From an uncultured Cohaesibacter sp. (GTDB lineage: Bacteria; Pseudomonadota; Alphaproteobacteria; Rhizobiales; Cohaesibacteraceae), in contig NZ_OY762905.1 in NCBI RefSeq assembly GCF_963666525.1, forward strand, positions 2,214,001 to 2,278,000: DNA of 64,000 bases, written 5' to 3'. Shown here one piece after another: positions 22,469 through 33,408 of this stretch. Position 1 is the stretch's first letter; the number at the start of each line of letters is the position of its first letter. The translations under genes and the position numbers were made by a program. The notes under the pieces were generated by a model. That model was not told the DNA's origin, did no database searches, and saw nothing but the letters and a program-made list of their open reading frames with translations.

Positions 22469-25456
22469 TTACTCGGCAAACGCATCATCAAGGAAGGCCT
22501 TGAGCTGAGCCTGATGTCGGCTCATAAGACCGGTCGCTGTCGCTGCGGATGCCGGACGCCCAGCGTAGGTCGGCCGTTTGACACTCGCATCAATCTGATT
22601 GAGAACCCATTCCATGTAAGGCTCGATGAAGGTCCAGGACCCCTGGTTCTTCGGTTCTTCCTGACACCAGACCATATCGGCCTGTTTGAAGCGGCTCAGC
22701 TCCTTGATCAGGGTCTTTGCCGGGAACGGATAGAGCTGCTCGACACGCATGATGTAGACATCATTGATGCCGCGTCTCTCGCGCTCTTCATAAAGATCGT
22801 AATAAACCTTGCCGGTGCACAAAATGACGCGACGGATCTTGTCGTCCGAGGTCAGTTTGATTTCCTGGTTTGGTCTGATTTCCGCATCATCCCAGAGCAC
22901 ACGATGGAACGTGCTGCCCGCACCCAGTTCAGCCAGGTTGGAAATGGCCCGCTTGTGGCGCAGAAGGCTCTTCGGAGTCATCAGGATCAGCGGCTTGCGG
23001 AAGCTGCGTTTCACCTGACGGCGCAGAATATGGAAATAGTTGGCTGGTGTGGTGCAGTTAGCGACCTGGATGTTATCCTCGGCGCAAGACTGCAGATAGC
23101 GCTCCAGACGGGCGGAACTGTGTTCCGGACCCTGCCCTTCGTAGCCATGCGGCAGCAGCACCACCAAACCGGAAGCACGCAACCACTTGCGCTCTGCCGA
23201 GCTGAGGAACTGGTCAAAGACCACCTGAGCACCGTTGGCGAAGTCACCGAACTGGGCTTCCCACATCGTCAGACCGCCCGGCTCCGCTAGCGAATAGCCA
23301 TATTCGAAGCCGAGAACAGCCTCTTCCGAGAGCATCGAGTTGATGACCTCATAGCGGTTCTGCCCTTCGGCGACATGGTTGAGCGGAATATAGCGGCTTT
23401 CGTCCTGCTGATCATACAGCACAGTGTGACGCTGGGAGAAGGTACCGCGTTCACTGTCCTGACCGGACAGGCGAACCGGATGACCTTCGCGAACCAGCGT
23501 ACCGAAGGCGAGGGATTCGGCGGTGGCCCAATCGATGCCTTCACCGGTTTCCATCATCTTGGCGCGGTTATCGAGGAAGCGCTGCACCGTGCGATGCACA
23601 TTGAAACTTTCTGGGACCGTGGTCAGCTTGTTGCCAACCTCGCGCAGGGTTTCCACATCGACGCCCGTATTGCCGGATCGACGATCGTCTTCGGCACTGG
23701 CGGTCGTCAGACCGGACCATTTGCCGTCGAACCAGTCGGCCTTGTTCGGCGAGAAGCTCTGACCAGCCTCGAACTCGTCATCGAGCATCTTGCGAACGTC
23801 AGCCCGCATCTGATCGAAGTCGTCCTGGGTGATCACGCCTTCAGCGATCAGCTTGTCGGCATAATGCTGCAGGCTCGTCGGATGCTGACGAATCTTCTTG
23901 TACATCAGCGGCTGGGTAAAGGCCGGCTCGTCACCTTCGTTATGACCGAAGCGACGATAGCAGAACATGTCGATCACGACCGGCTTGCCAAACAGCTGAC
24001 GGAATTCCGTCGCGATCTTCGCGGCGAACACCACGGATTCCGGATCATCACCGTTACAGTGGAAGATCGGGGCTTCAATCATCTTGGCCAGGTCGGACGG
24101 ATACGGCGACGACCGCGAGAAGCGCGGATAGGTCGTAAAACCAATCTGGTTGTTGATGATGAAGTGGATGGACCCGCCGGTCCGATGCCCTCTGAGGCCG
24201 GAAAGACCGAAACACTCTGCCACAACGCCCTGCCCTGCAAAAGCGGCATCACCATGGATGAGCAGTGGCAGAACCGACGTGCGATCCACCTGAGTGGTCT
24301 CGATGAACTTGCCATCGTGAGCGGACAGCTGATCCTGCTTGGCGCGCGCCTTGCCCAGAACAACCGGGTTGACGATTTCCAGATGCGACGGGTTTGCAGT
24401 CAGCGACAGATGCACGTTGTTGTCGTCGAACGCACGGTCCGAAGAAGCGCCAAGGTGATACTTCACGTCACCCGAGCCTTCCACGTCATCCGGCGTGATC
24501 GAGCCACCCTTGAATTCATGGAAAATGGCGCGGTGCGGTTTGCCCATCACCTGGCTGAGAACGTTGAGGCGGCCGCGGTGGGCCATGCCGAATACGATCT
24601 GTTTGACGCCCATGGCGCCACCGCGTTTGATGATCTGCTCCAGCGCGGGAATGAGAGACTCACCGCCATCAAGACCAAAACGCTTGGTGCCGGTGTATTT
24701 GAGGTCGAGGAATTTCTCGAAGCCTTCTGCTTCCACCAGCTTGTAGAGAATGGCCTTCTTGCCGTTGTTGGTGAAGGCGATGTGCTTGTCCGGCCCTTCG
24801 ATGCGTTCCTGAATCCAAGACTTCTCAGCCGGATCCGAAATGTGCATGAACTCCACCCCGAGGGTGGAGCAATAGGTCCGGCGCAGAATTTCGAGCATTT
24901 CCGGGATGGTTGCAAACTCAAGCCCGAGAACATGGTCGATGAAAATCTTGCGGGAATAATCAGCTTCCGTAAAGCCGTAGGACGAAGGATGCAGCTCTTC
25001 GTGATCCTTCGCATCGGCCAGATTGAGCGGATCGAGATCTGCATGCAGATGGCCGCGCATGCGGTAGGCACGGATCATCATGAGGGCGCGGACAGAATCC
25101 CGCGTCGCCTGCTGGACAGCAGCATCAGTCAGTTCCACACCCTGACTCTGCGCCTTGCTTTTCAGCTTATCGCCCAGTTTCTTCTCATCAACAACAAAAT
25201 CACCGCCAGCAAGTGCCGAGACCAACTCACCATTGGTCGCGGGAGGCCAGTCTGCGCGCTTCCACGAAGCCCCCTTTGCGTTTGCGACAATATCGTTCTT
25301 GTTATCCTGCAGATCCCTGAAGAAGACTCGCCACTCTTCTGCAACGGATGTTGGATCTTCCTGAAAACGGGCATAAAGATCTTCGATATAGGACGCGTTA
25401 CCTCCATAGAGGAAAGAAGATAACGCGAACGCTTCATTTGCGTCCTGACGTGCCAT
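22469..25456 (-). CDS. sucA: 2-oxoglutarate dehydrogenase E1
   Basis: About 995 residues from the ATG at 25456; a GTG three codons earlier is also possible. The N-terminal peptide ends in AEEWRVFFRDLQ, the E1o segment thought to bind the core. The thiamine diphosphate region includes FGMAHRGRLNVLSQV, HGDAAFAGQGVVAE and NNQIGFTT. The transketolase-like C-terminal part ends TATGLMSRHQAQLKAF. The enzyme decarboxylates 2-oxoglutarate and succinylates E2. It is separated from sucD by a 122-base gap rich in hairpins. Confidence 0.97.
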   Translation of the reverse strand: MARQDANEAFALSSFLYGGNASYIEDLYARFQEDPTSVAEEWRVFFRDLQDNKNDIVANAKGASWKRADWPPATNGELVSALAGGDFVVDEKKLGDKLKSKAQSQGVELTDAAVQQATRDSVRALMMIRAYRMRGHLHADLDPLNLADAKDHEELHPSSYGFTEADYSRKIFIDHVLGLEFATIPEMLEILRRTYCSTLGVEFMHISDPAEKSWIQERIEGPDKHIAFTNNGKKAILYKLVEAEGFEKFLDLKYTGTKRFGLDGGESLIPALEQIIKRGGAMGVKQIVFGMAHRGRLNVLSQVMGKPHRAIFHEFKGGSITPDDVEGSGDVKYHLGASSDRAFDDNNVHLSLTANPSHLEIVNPVVLGKARAKQDQLSAHDGKFIETTQVDRTSVLPLLIHGDAAFAGQGVVAECFGLSGLRGHRTGGSIHFIINNQIGFTTYPRFSRSSPYPSDLAKMIEAPIFHCNGDDPESVVFAAKIATEFRQLFGKPVVIDMFCYRRFGHNEGDEPAFTQPLMYKKIRQHPTSLQHYADKLIAEGVITQDDFDQMRADVRKMLDDEFEAGQSFSPNKADWFDGKWSGLTTASAEDDRRSGNTGVDVETLREVGNKLTTVPESFNVHRTVQRFLDNRAKMMETGEGIDWATAESLAFGTLVREGHPVRLSGQDSERGTFSQRHTVLYDQQDESRYIPLNHVAEGQNRYEVINSMLSEEAVLGFEYGYSLAEPGGLTMWEAQFGDFANGAQVVFDQFLSSAERKWLRASGLVVLLPHGYEGQGPEHSSARLERYLQSCAEDNIQVANCTTPANYFHILRRQVKRSFRKPLILMTPKSLLRHKRAISNLAELGAGSTFHRVLWDDAEIRPNQEIKLTSDDKIRRVILCTGKVYYDLYEERERRGINDVYIMRVEQLYPFPAKTLIKELSRFKQADMVWCQEEPKNQGSWTFIEPYMEWVLNQIDASVKRPTYAGRPASAATATGLMSRHQAQLKAFLDDAFAE

Positions 25457-25467
25457 CGCCACCACCG

Positions 25468-25556
25468 CCGAACATTCGTTCGGTCTCTTATTTCAGATTC
25501 AGCACCATTGCTGAACTGGTTTGCAGTTGCGGGGCAGGGTCAACCCCTACCCCGCA
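25468..25556 (-). promoter_or_regulatory. Three consecutive stem-loops in the sucD-sucA gap
   Basis: On the minus strand, in order: GCGGGGTAGGG/CCCTGCCCCGC (25528-25556), TTCAGCA-ATGG-TGCTGAA (25498-25515), and CCGAAC-GAAT-GTTCGG (25468-25483). The last ends 12 bases before the sucA start and would cover the region where its RBS should be. None has a U-run, so control of processing, stability or translation is more likely than termination. Confidence 0.55.
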
Positions 25557-25578
25557 GCTATAATCTAATGTCGCGCTT

Positions 25579-26490
25579 TTACTTACCTTTGAGCAAGTCA
25601 ACCAAAGTGGTACCGAGACTTGCCGGGGAAGGCGAAACGCGAATCCCTGCGCTTTCCATCGCAGCAATTTTATCTTCGGCCCCACCTTTGCCGCCAGAAA
25701 TCACGGCGCCGGCATGGCCCATCGTACGCCCCGGAGGCGCCGTGCGGCCGGCAATGAAGCCAACCATGGGCTTCTTGCGACCCTTGGATGCCTGCTCCTT
25801 GAGCCACTCGGACGCTTCCTCTTCCGCGGAACCACCGATTTCACCAATCATGATGATCGACTCGGTTTCAGGATCATCCAGGAACAGGTCCAGCACATCG
25901 ATAAACTCGGTGCCCTTGACCGGATCACCGCCGATACCGACAGCCGTGGTCTGGCCCAGCCCCTCATTCGTCGTCTGGAACACTGCCTCATAGGTAAGTG
26001 TACCTGAGCGTGAAACAATACCCACGGACCCTTTCTTGAAGATGGAACCCGGCATGATGCCGATCTTGCATTCTTCAGGGGTCAGAACACCCGGGCAGTT
26101 CGGGCCAAGCAGGCGGGAGTTGGAATCCTCCAGGCGCCGCTTCACCTTCACCATGTCCACCACAGGAATGCCCTCGGTGATGCAGGTGATGAACTCTACC
26201 CCGGCATCAATCGCTTCGATGATCGCAGCAGCAGCCCCTGCGGGCGGCACATAGATGACCGAAGCGGTGGCGCCGGTGGCGTCCTTGGCATCCTTTACAG
26301 TCTTGAAAATGGGCAGTTCTGCGGCACACTCGACCCCGGAAGACCAGGTTTCCCCACCCTTCTTGGGATGAACACCCGCAACCATTTTCGTACCGAAGTA
26401 GCAAAGAGCCTGTTCCGTGTGGAACGTGCCGGTCTTGCCGGTCAGGCCCTGCACGATGATTTTGGTGTCTTTGTTGACAAGAATCGACAT
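25579..26490 (-). CDS. sucD: Succinyl-CoA synthetase alpha subunit
   Basis: 303 residues. The CoA-binding N-terminal part includes [36 protein letters not shown] and the phospho-histidine segment near residue 259 in [14 protein letters not shown] are also present. With SucC it makes ATP or GTP from succinyl-CoA. It starts 4 bases after the sucC stop, so the two are co-translated. Confidence 0.97.
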   Translation of the reverse strand: MSILVNKDTKIIVQGLTGKTGTFHTEQALCYFGTKMVAGVHPKKGGETWSSGVECAAELPIFKTVKDAKDATGATASVIYVPPAGAAAAIIEAIDAGVEFITCITEGIPVVDMVKVKRRLEDSNSRLLGPNCPGVLTPEECKIGIMPGSIFKKGSVGIVSRSGTLTYEAVFQTTNEGLGQTTAVGIGGDPVKGTEFIDVLDLFLDDPETESIIMIGEIGGSAEEEASEWLKEQASKGRKKPMVGFIAGRTAPPGRTMGHAGAVISGGKGGAEDKIAAMESAGIRVSPSPASLGTTLVDLLKGK

Positions 26491-26494
26491 CGAA

Positions 26495-27691
26495 TTAGGC
26501 CCCCTTCACTGCTGCCACGATTTTCTGAGCGGCGTCGTTGAGATCGTCAGCAGGAATCACGTTGAGATCACTCTCAGCGATGAGTTTCTTGCCTTCCTCA
26601 ACCCGCGTACCTTCCAAACGTACAACGAGGGGCACTTTCAGCCCGACTTCCTGAACCGCCGTCAAGACGCCCTGCGCGATCACGTCGCAGCGCATGATGC
26701 CGCCGAAAATGTTGACCAGAATGCCTTTGACATTCGGATCGGAGGTAATGATCTTGAACGCCGCCGTGACCTTCTCGACGCTTGCGCCACCACCCACGTC
26801 AAGGAAGTTGGCAGGCTCGGCACCGTAAAGCTTGATGATGTCCATGGTCGCCATGGCAAGGCCGGCACCATTCACCATGCAACCGATGTTGCCATCGAGA
26901 GCGACATAGGCGAGATCGAACTTGGAGGCTTCGATTTCCTTTTCGTCCTCTTCCGTCAGATCGCGCAGTTCCATCACGTCCGGGTGGCGGAACAGGGCGT
27001 TGCCATCAAAGGAAACCTTCGCATCAAGCACGCGCAGACGCTGGTTTTCCATGACGATCAGCGGATTGACCTCAAGCAGGGACATGTCCTTCTCGACAAA
27101 GGCCTTGTAGAGGATCGGGAACAGATGCATGCCGTCATCGCGCGCAGAGCAATCAAGCCCCAGCGCATCACAAAGCGCAATCGCATTGTCAGCCGTGACG
27201 CCCGCATTTGGGTCGATGGCAACCGTGACGATCTTCTCCGGGGTTTCCTCGGCGACGGTTTCAATGTCCATGCCGCCTTCGGTGGAAACCACGAAAGACA
27301 CCCGACCGCAGGAGCGGTCCACCAGAAGGGAGAGATAAAGCTCGCGGTCAATATCGGCGCCATCTTCAATATAGAGGCGGTTGACCTGCTTGCCGGCAGC
27401 GCCGGTCTGCTTGGTTACCAGGGTTGCCCCCAGCATCTGCTTGGCAAAAGTGCTCACTTCCTCTTGCGAGAAAGCCAGGCGGACACCGCCCTTTTCACCA
27501 GCAGTTTCTTCCTTGAATTTGCCTTTGCCTCGGCCACCCGCATGGATCTGGGATTTGACCACCCAGAGCGGACCACCAAGTTTTTCTGCGGCAGCAGCCG
27601 CTTCCTCAGCAGAAAATATAGCAATGCCGTCGGCGACAGGCGCTCCATATTTCTTGAGAAGCGCCTTCGCCTGATACTCATGAATATTCAT
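26495..27691 (-). CDS. sucC: Succinyl-CoA synthetase beta subunit
   Basis: 398 residues from the ATG at 27691, which follows GGGGAG and begins [16 protein letters not shown] as in the family; an upstream in-frame start adds 18 residues without support. The ATP-grasp part holds [11 protein letters not shown] and the C-terminal part FLDVGGGAS and [10 protein letters not shown]. It heads the tight sucCD pair, about 260 bases after mdh. Confidence 0.97.
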   Translation of the reverse strand: MNIHEYQAKALLKKYGAPVADGIAIFSAEEAAAAAEKLGGPLWVVKSQIHAGGRGKGKFKEETAGEKGGVRLAFSQEEVSTFAKQMLGATLVTKQTGAAGKQVNRLYIEDGADIDRELYLSLLVDRSCGRVSFVVSTEGGMDIETVAEETPEKIVTVAIDPNAGVTADNAIALCDALGLDCSARDDGMHLFPILYKAFVEKDMSLLEVNPLIVMENQRLRVLDAKVSFDGNALFRHPDVMELRDLTEEDEKEIEASKFDLAYVALDGNIGCMVNGAGLAMATMDIIKLYGAEPANFLDVGGGASVEKVTAAFKIITSDPNVKGILVNIFGGIMRCDVIAQGVLTAVQEVGLKVPLVVRLEGTRVEEGKKLIAESDLNVIPADDLNDAAQKIVAAVKGA

Positions 27692-27846
27692 GGGATCTCC
27701 CCTAATCATTGGATCGGCCTGATGAACACCGTGAGCAAGCGCCACCAGACTGGTCTTTGCTTATGGTCTTAATGCACCACTTCCTTGCGTCACGCGGACC
27801 ATCCCCATGGGCCTTGTCCTGCAGGGAAGTGATACAATAATTTAGG

Positions 27847-27892
27847 CCGGAGAAATTCCTGAGCCGTAAGCCAGGAGCTCAGGAATATCCGG
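27847..27892 (-). other. Long hairpin between mdh and sucC
   Basis: CCGGA-(3)-ATTCCTGAGC / GCTCAGGAAT-(1)-TCCGG with a 12-base loop: a 10-bp perfect stem extended by a 5-bp outer stem. No U-run follows on the minus strand. It lies in the untranslated stretch between mdh and sucC. Confidence 0.5.
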
Positions 27893-27954
27893 TATCATGC
27901 CCTCTCGATTGATCAAGCCGTCTCAAGAGGGGGGATCTCAATCGCCAATCAGCC

Positions 27955-28940
<986 letters not shown>

Positions 28941-29044
28941 TTCTCCCAGAACTGGGAATGGATGGGTGTGAGTACCGCGAATCCGGTGCGCTTTCAAGTC
29001 GCAGATAGTTTTAAATGCATAAAAAACCCGAGACTTTTGGCGAA

Positions 29045-29063
29045 CTTAACCTTTACGTTAAGG
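29045..29063. promoter_or_regulatory. Palindromic element CTTAACCTTTACGTTAAGG upstream of mdh
   Basis: Located right after the zapE stop and about 130 bases upstream of mdh. It contains TACGTTAAGG, as in the element at 28928-28940 but on the other strand, and can also fold as CTTAAC/GTTAAG. It could be an operator for mdh or part of the end of the zapE transcript; a TTTTTT run follows about 25 bases later on the minus strand. Confidence 0.35.
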
Positions 29064-29066
29064 TAA

Positions 29067-30212
29067 TTATAAGCCCAAGCACTTATCGAGATACTCATCC
29101 GACTGCATCTCCGTGAGACGGGACGCTGTTCTGTCGAATTCGAAGGCTTCCGTTCCATTGAGCAGACTGCCCAGTTCGAACTGCGATGCCTCCGCCAGAG
29201 CGATGATCCTGAGATGATTGTCATAGAAAGTATCAATCAGGATGATGAAGCGCTTTGCTTCGTTGCGCATGGAGCGTTCGAAGCACGGAATCCCTTCGAT
29301 AAACACCGTATGATAGAGCTCGCAGAGGCGCAGATAGTCTGACGCCCCCAGCGGTTTGGCGCAAAGGTCCGCAAAGGAAAACCGGGCCATGCCATGATAG
29401 GCCTGTGGCACGTGAATGCTCCGGCCCTGCACTTCCACCGCATCACTGGGAGCACACGGCCCCTCGATCACCGTCTCCCACATCGACTGGAACCGCTGCC
29501 GCGTTTCCAACCCGTCAGGAAACAGATAGACAGGCTGGCCACCAAGCTTCTCCATCCGGAAATCCGTGCGGGAGGATAGTCGAACCACCTCGCAATGCTG
29601 CTGCAAAAGACCGATGAAAGGCACAAACAGCTGTCGGTTGAGGCCATCCTTGTAGAGCAGGTTCGGCTCGACATTCGACGTGGCCACCACCACCACGCCA
29701 TCGGCAAACAACCGCGAGAACAGGCGCCCCAGCAGCATGGCATCGGCAATGTCTGTGACGCTGAACTCGTCAAAACACAGCAACCGCACTTCCTTGCACA
29801 GATCCTCGGCCACCGGCCTGATCGGATCATCACCCTTGATCTTGCCGCTGGCAATGTCGGCCCGCGCCTGCTTGATGCGAGCATGCATGTCGCGCATGAA
29901 CTCGTGAAAATGGAACCGCCCCTTGCGCCTGACCGGCACGATCTCGAAAAACAGGTCCATGATCATGGTCTTGCCACGACCGACCTCGCCCCAGATATAG
30001 AGCCCCCGAACGGGCTCGGCAGGCTGGCGCTTGGCAAACAGCCAGCCAAGGGAAGAGGTCTTGCGGGACAGGCGCTTTTCACTCACCTGTTCCAGCAGAC
30101 GGTCAAAGCGGACAGCCAGCGCCCGCTGGTCTGTATCAGCCTCGATTTCGCCGTGGCGCACCTTGCTGTCGTAAAAATCGGAAACCGATATGTCGCCCAG
30201 TTCTCCAGTCAA
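29067..30212 (-). CDS. zapE: Cell division protein ZapE (AFG1-type ATPase)
   Basis: About 381 residues if translation starts at the TTG at 30212 (LTGELGDISVSDFY), which has GAGG upstream and gives a family-like N-terminus; the frame is open to an ATG at 30278. Walker A is GEVGRGKTMIMD, Walker B LLCFDEFSVTDIADAM, and the segment RLFSRLFADGVVVVATSN is typical of the AFG1/ZapE family. In E. coli ZapE acts at the division ring. It sits upstream of mdh, a common order in Rhizobiales. Confidence 0.9.
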   Translation of the reverse strand: MTGELGDISVSDFYDSKVRHGEIEADTDQRALAVRFDRLLEQVSEKRLSRKTSSLGWLFAKRQPAEPVRGLYIWGEVGRGKTMIMDLFFEIVPVRRKGRFHFHEFMRDMHARIKQARADIASGKIKGDDPIRPVAEDLCKEVRLLCFDEFSVTDIADAMLLGRLFSRLFADGVVVVATSNVEPNLLYKDGLNRQLFVPFIGLLQQHCEVVRLSSRTDFRMEKLGGQPVYLFPDGLETRQRFQSMWETVIEGPCAPSDAVEVQGRSIHVPQAYHGMARFSFADLCAKPLGASDYLRLCELYHTVFIEGIPCFERSMRNEAKRFIILIDTFYDNHLRIIALAEASQFELGSLLNGTEAFEFDRTASRLTEMQSDEYLDKCLGL

Positions 30213-30465
30213 AAAATGTGCCTCATATGCTCGTGATATCAAAACTGCCACCACCCCGGCACCACAAACACACACCATGAGGCCGACAGCCGACCCCGGC
30301 CTGCCACGTCAGACATGCGGCACCAGGAATGGTTCTGCTTTAGGGGAAATATCAGCGCAAGGAAATGATTCCTAAGACGGATCAGGCCCTCGGACGCAGT
30401 GGAACGCTCCACCGCACGCAGACAAGCGATCGGTGGAGATCCCGTATTGCGCCGCCAAAAGGCGA

Positions 30466-31056
30466 TCAACGGAAGAAGGACAGCGTGCGACCATCCATCG
30501 TCGACTGGCCGGAGAAACGCCCGGTGCCGTTCGAATAGAAGCGCGACAGGATCGTTGTCCCGTCCTCGGCGATAAACACGACGAGCTTCTTGCCATCCAG
30601 CCGCCAGGCGTTGATGCGCTGCAGATCGGAGCTGTTGCAGCCACGCGTCGAAGCGCGATAGCCACCAGTCCAGTTGGTCAGATTGACGGTCAACTGGCAT
30701 TGCTCCGCCCCGGAGGTCAGCGTCCATGCGCCCAACAGATCCGTGCGCTTCAACTCACGCGCGGAAGAGGGAACAGGCTGATTGAGGGAAGCAATGTCAT
30801 TCTGCACCGGCGGCGCCAGCTCAGCCTCTGCCCCCATCGCATTGTTGATGGGCTGCCCGGCCTGAGGAGCCGTGGAATAGGACTGGTTTGGATACTGGTC
30901 GTTCGGAACCAGAGAGCCAAGCTGCTGACTCTCTACCGGAGACGTGGGTGCCGGATTCAACGGAGCAGCATCACCGCCCCCGAACCGATCAAAGCCAGCG
31001 GACGAACAAGCTGTGAGCAACAAACCGGCACACAAAAGCGCGGAATAGCGAATCAT
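30466..31056 (-). CDS. Omp19-like lipoprotein with AprI/Inh protease-inhibitor domain
   Basis: 196 residues. The lipobox LLTAC puts the lipidated cysteine at position 17. A Pro/Ser/Asn-rich linker runs to about residue 100, then a roughly 90-residue Inh-type beta barrel begins DLLGAWTLTSG. The domain has a Cys pair (EQCQL, TRGCNS) suited to one disulphide and the motif FYSNGTGRFSGQST. The layout matches Brucella Omp19, a surface lipoprotein and protease inhibitor. A related lipoprotein gene lies directly upstream, suggesting duplication. Inhibitor function is inferred from the family. Confidence 0.82.
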   Translation of the reverse strand: MIRYSALLCAGLLLTACSSAGFDRFGGGDAAPLNPAPTSPVESQQLGSLVPNDQYPNQSYSTAPQAGQPINNAMGAEAELAPPVQNDIASLNQPVPSSARELKRTDLLGAWTLTSGAEQCQLTVNLTNWTGGYRASTRGCNSSDLQRINAWRLDGKKLVVFIAEDGTTILSRFYSNGTGRFSGQSTMDGRTLSFFR

Positions 31057-31153
31057 ACCACTCTCCTTACGTCACACAAATGTGAGTGTTGATTCATATT
31101 GGGAACTTTTCAAGAGCGTTTTGAAAGAAGCTTAAAGACCAACGTCTTTCAAA

Positions 31154-31813
31154 TCAAGATTTTTTGAGAACGAGGGTATCACCCTCTTTATTCACACCTG
31201 CCCAGACACCACGCCCGTCAGACCGCAACTTGATGATATCATCGCCCATGTGATCCCTGAGCACGATCCGGTCATCAAAAGCGACCCAACTGTCAAGCAT
31301 GAACAGGCTGGTCGGGCAGGCCGATGTGCCGGTAGCCCTGTAGCCATAGCCACCGGGCTGGTCTTCCAGAACCACTTCACAGGCTTCGGCAAATCCGGAA
31401 TTGGCAGCAACCTGCTGGGCAACTCCGTCCCTAGCGCCTCCGCGCAGCCCCTTTGCCTGCAACTGCCAGCGCCCGACATAGGGCTTCAGGCTGGCATGTT
31501 CGGTGCTGACAGCAACGGAATGCTTGTTGGCTTCGGCATAGGCCTGACGAAACTCAGCCTCCACGGCATCGAATGATCGTGCTTCATCACCGGCAACCAG
31601 CGTTTGCTGGTCAGACTTGGAAAATTTGTCCGAAGCGGCAGCAAGGGCAAGATCATTGCTCGGTTCAATTTGTGGCAGCGACGGAAGGGTTGATTCTGCA
31701 AGCACCGGCTGCTTTTGGGCGCTTGAGCTACCCAGCCCCGCACCCGAAACGGCACAGCCCCCGAGCATCAGGGAGCATACCGACATGATCATGATATCTT
31801 TGAGTTTTTTCAC
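31154..31813 (-). CDS. Lipoprotein with divergent AprI/Inh-like domain
   Basis: 219 residues. The lipobox LGGC sets Cys20 as the modified residue. A Ser/Ala-rich linker and a helical, charged segment (FDAVEAEFRQAYAEANK) precede a C-terminal domain starting YVGRWQLQAKG. A Cys pair (EACEVV, TSACPT) is placed as in Inh domains. Length and order resemble the neighbouring Omp19-like protein, though identity is low. Both genes are on the minus strand, about 100 bases apart. The Inh assignment rests on pattern, not on a profile search. Confidence 0.65.
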   Translation of the reverse strand: MKKLKDIMIMSVCSLMLGGCAVSGAGLGSSSAQKQPVLAESTLPSLPQIEPSNDLALAAASDKFSKSDQQTLVAGDEARSFDAVEAEFRQAYAEANKHSVAVSTEHASLKPYVGRWQLQAKGLRGGARDGVAQQVAANSGFAEACEVVLEDQPGGYGYRATGTSACPTSLFMLDSWVAFDDRIVLRDHMGDDIIKLRSDGRGVWAGVNKEGDTLVLKKS

Positions 31814-32053
31814 AATCAGCTTTATCCATCAGCCAGAACACAAGCAGCTGGGACCACCCTTTGAAGCGAGCGGCGAAACCGCCACGCACCGACAAAACAA
31901 CCAAGGATTTTGTCCAGCCCGATCCCAAATGCACTTCCACGGATAACAGGGAAATGTGGCAAAGACAAAACCTTTTTGCCAAATTCAGTGTTCTTACTAG
32001 GTCTCGCTGCCAGGCGCAGTTTGGAACCGCTAACAAAGCCAGCGCCAGACAGG

Positions 32054-32086
32054 AAAAAGGCTTCCCGGGCGCAAACCCGGAAAGCC
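32054..32086 (-). terminator. Terminator of the aldolase gene
   Basis: Stem GGCTTCCCGGG / CCCGGAAAGCC with one mismatch and a short loop. On the minus strand it is followed by TTTTTCC. It lies 30 bases after the aldolase stop. The rest of the 31814-32053 gap shows nothing but the presumed promoter of the lipoprotein gene. Confidence 0.87.
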
Positions 32087-32116
32087 AGCAATGCATGCGC
32101 CGGATGGCAAAGCCAA

Positions 32117-33199
32117 TCAGGCAGAAACAACCGTGCGACCGGAAGAGCCAAGGTCCTTCATGGCTTCTTCAAGACGGGCAATCATGCCCTGTTCACCGGC
32201 GCGGAGCCATTTGCGTGGATCGTAGAATTTCTTGTACGGCGTGCCATTTTCTGGATCAACCTGATGCTTGAAGGCAACCGGGTTGAGATCCATGTTGGCA
32301 GCAACAGCTTCAGCAAAAGCAAACTGGATGTCGGTGTCGATGTTCATCTTGAACACGCCATAGGACACGGCTTCTGCGATCTGTTCTTTCGGAGAACCCG
32401 AACCACCGTGGAACACGAGGCTCAGCGGTTTTTCGCCAAGACCACGTTCCTTGGCGATCAGAGCCTGGGAAAACTTCAGGATTTCAGGACGCAGCTTGAC
32501 GTTGCCCGGAGCATAAACGCCATGCACGTTACCGAAGGAAGCGGCAACGGTGAAGTGGCCGATCTTGGAAAGGATGTCATAGGCATAGAGCACGTCTTCA
32601 GGCTGGGTGTAGAGACGCGGATCGGCTGCATCGCCTTCTTCCAGCTCTTTGCCGATACCGTCTTCTTCACCACCAGTCACGCCAAGCTCGATTTCAAGGC
32701 TCATGCCCATCGGAGCCATGCGTTCCAGATATTTGGCGCTGATGGCGACGTTCTCTTCAAGGCTCTCTTCAGAGAGGTCGATCATGTGGGAGGTATAGAG
32801 CGGCTTGCCATTTGCCTTGAAGTATTTTTCGCCTTCGTCAAGCAGACCGTCTACCCACGGCAGCAGTTTCTTGCTGCAGTGATCGGTGTGAAGAACAGCG
32901 CAGATGCCGTATTCTTCAGCAAGCAGATGCACATGCTGGGCGATGGAAACAGAACCGAGCACGCGGGCACGCATGGCATCAGGAGCACCCTGACCAGCAT
33001 AGAACTGGGCGCCGCCGTTGGACATCTGGATGATGATATCGGATTTCGCTTTGGCAGCAGCTTCCATCACTGCGTTGAGACTATTGGTGCCGGTAACATT
33101 GACGGCTGGCAGGGCATATCCACCTTCTTTGCAGGCTTCCAGAAGCTGCAAATATTCTTCACCGGTGACGACGCCGGGGCGCAATTTGAATCCGCTCAC
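32117..33199 (-). CDS. fba: Class II fructose-bisphosphate aldolase
   Basis: 360 residues, the long class IIA (E. coli FbaA-like) form. It begins with a GTG (GTGAGCGGATTC) preceded by AAGGGAG. The catalytic Asp and zinc His are D106 and H107 in AVLHTDHCSKK. ELGVTGGEEDG and LVFHGGSGS with the second and third metal ligands are also present. It splits fructose-1,6-bisphosphate in glycolysis and gluconeogenesis. It is probably a single-gene unit with its own terminator. Confidence 0.95.
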   Translation of the reverse strand: MSGFKLRPGVVTGEEYLQLLEACKEGGYALPAVNVTGTNSLNAVMEAAAKAKSDIIIQMSNGGAQFYAGQGAPDAMRARVLGSVSIAQHVHLLAEEYGICAVLHTDHCSKKLLPWVDGLLDEGEKYFKANGKPLYTSHMIDLSEESLEENVAISAKYLERMAPMGMSLEIELGVTGGEEDGIGKELEEGDAADPRLYTQPEDVLYAYDILSKIGHFTVAASFGNVHGVYAPGNVKLRPEILKFSQALIAKERGLGEKPLSLVFHGGSGSPKEQIAEAVSYGVFKMNIDTDIQFAFAEAVAANMDLNPVAFKHQVDPENGTPYKKFYDPRKWLRAGEQGMIARLEEAMKDLGSSGRTVVSA

Positions 33200-33408
33200 G
33201 CTGATCTCCCTTATAGTTTCGAGACTGAATTAATTCTCGATAGTCAAATAAAACATTCCTTCTCCAACGTCCAGAAAATAGCAAAGAACGGTGTTCCATA
33301 GGTACTATCGATTAGTGTTATTCCGTTAGTAGCACAACATGTTGAATCACTTCAACGATTACTGGCAAGGCCGAACCGGGCCTCGCATCACGCCGCCCCA
33401 GACGGCCA

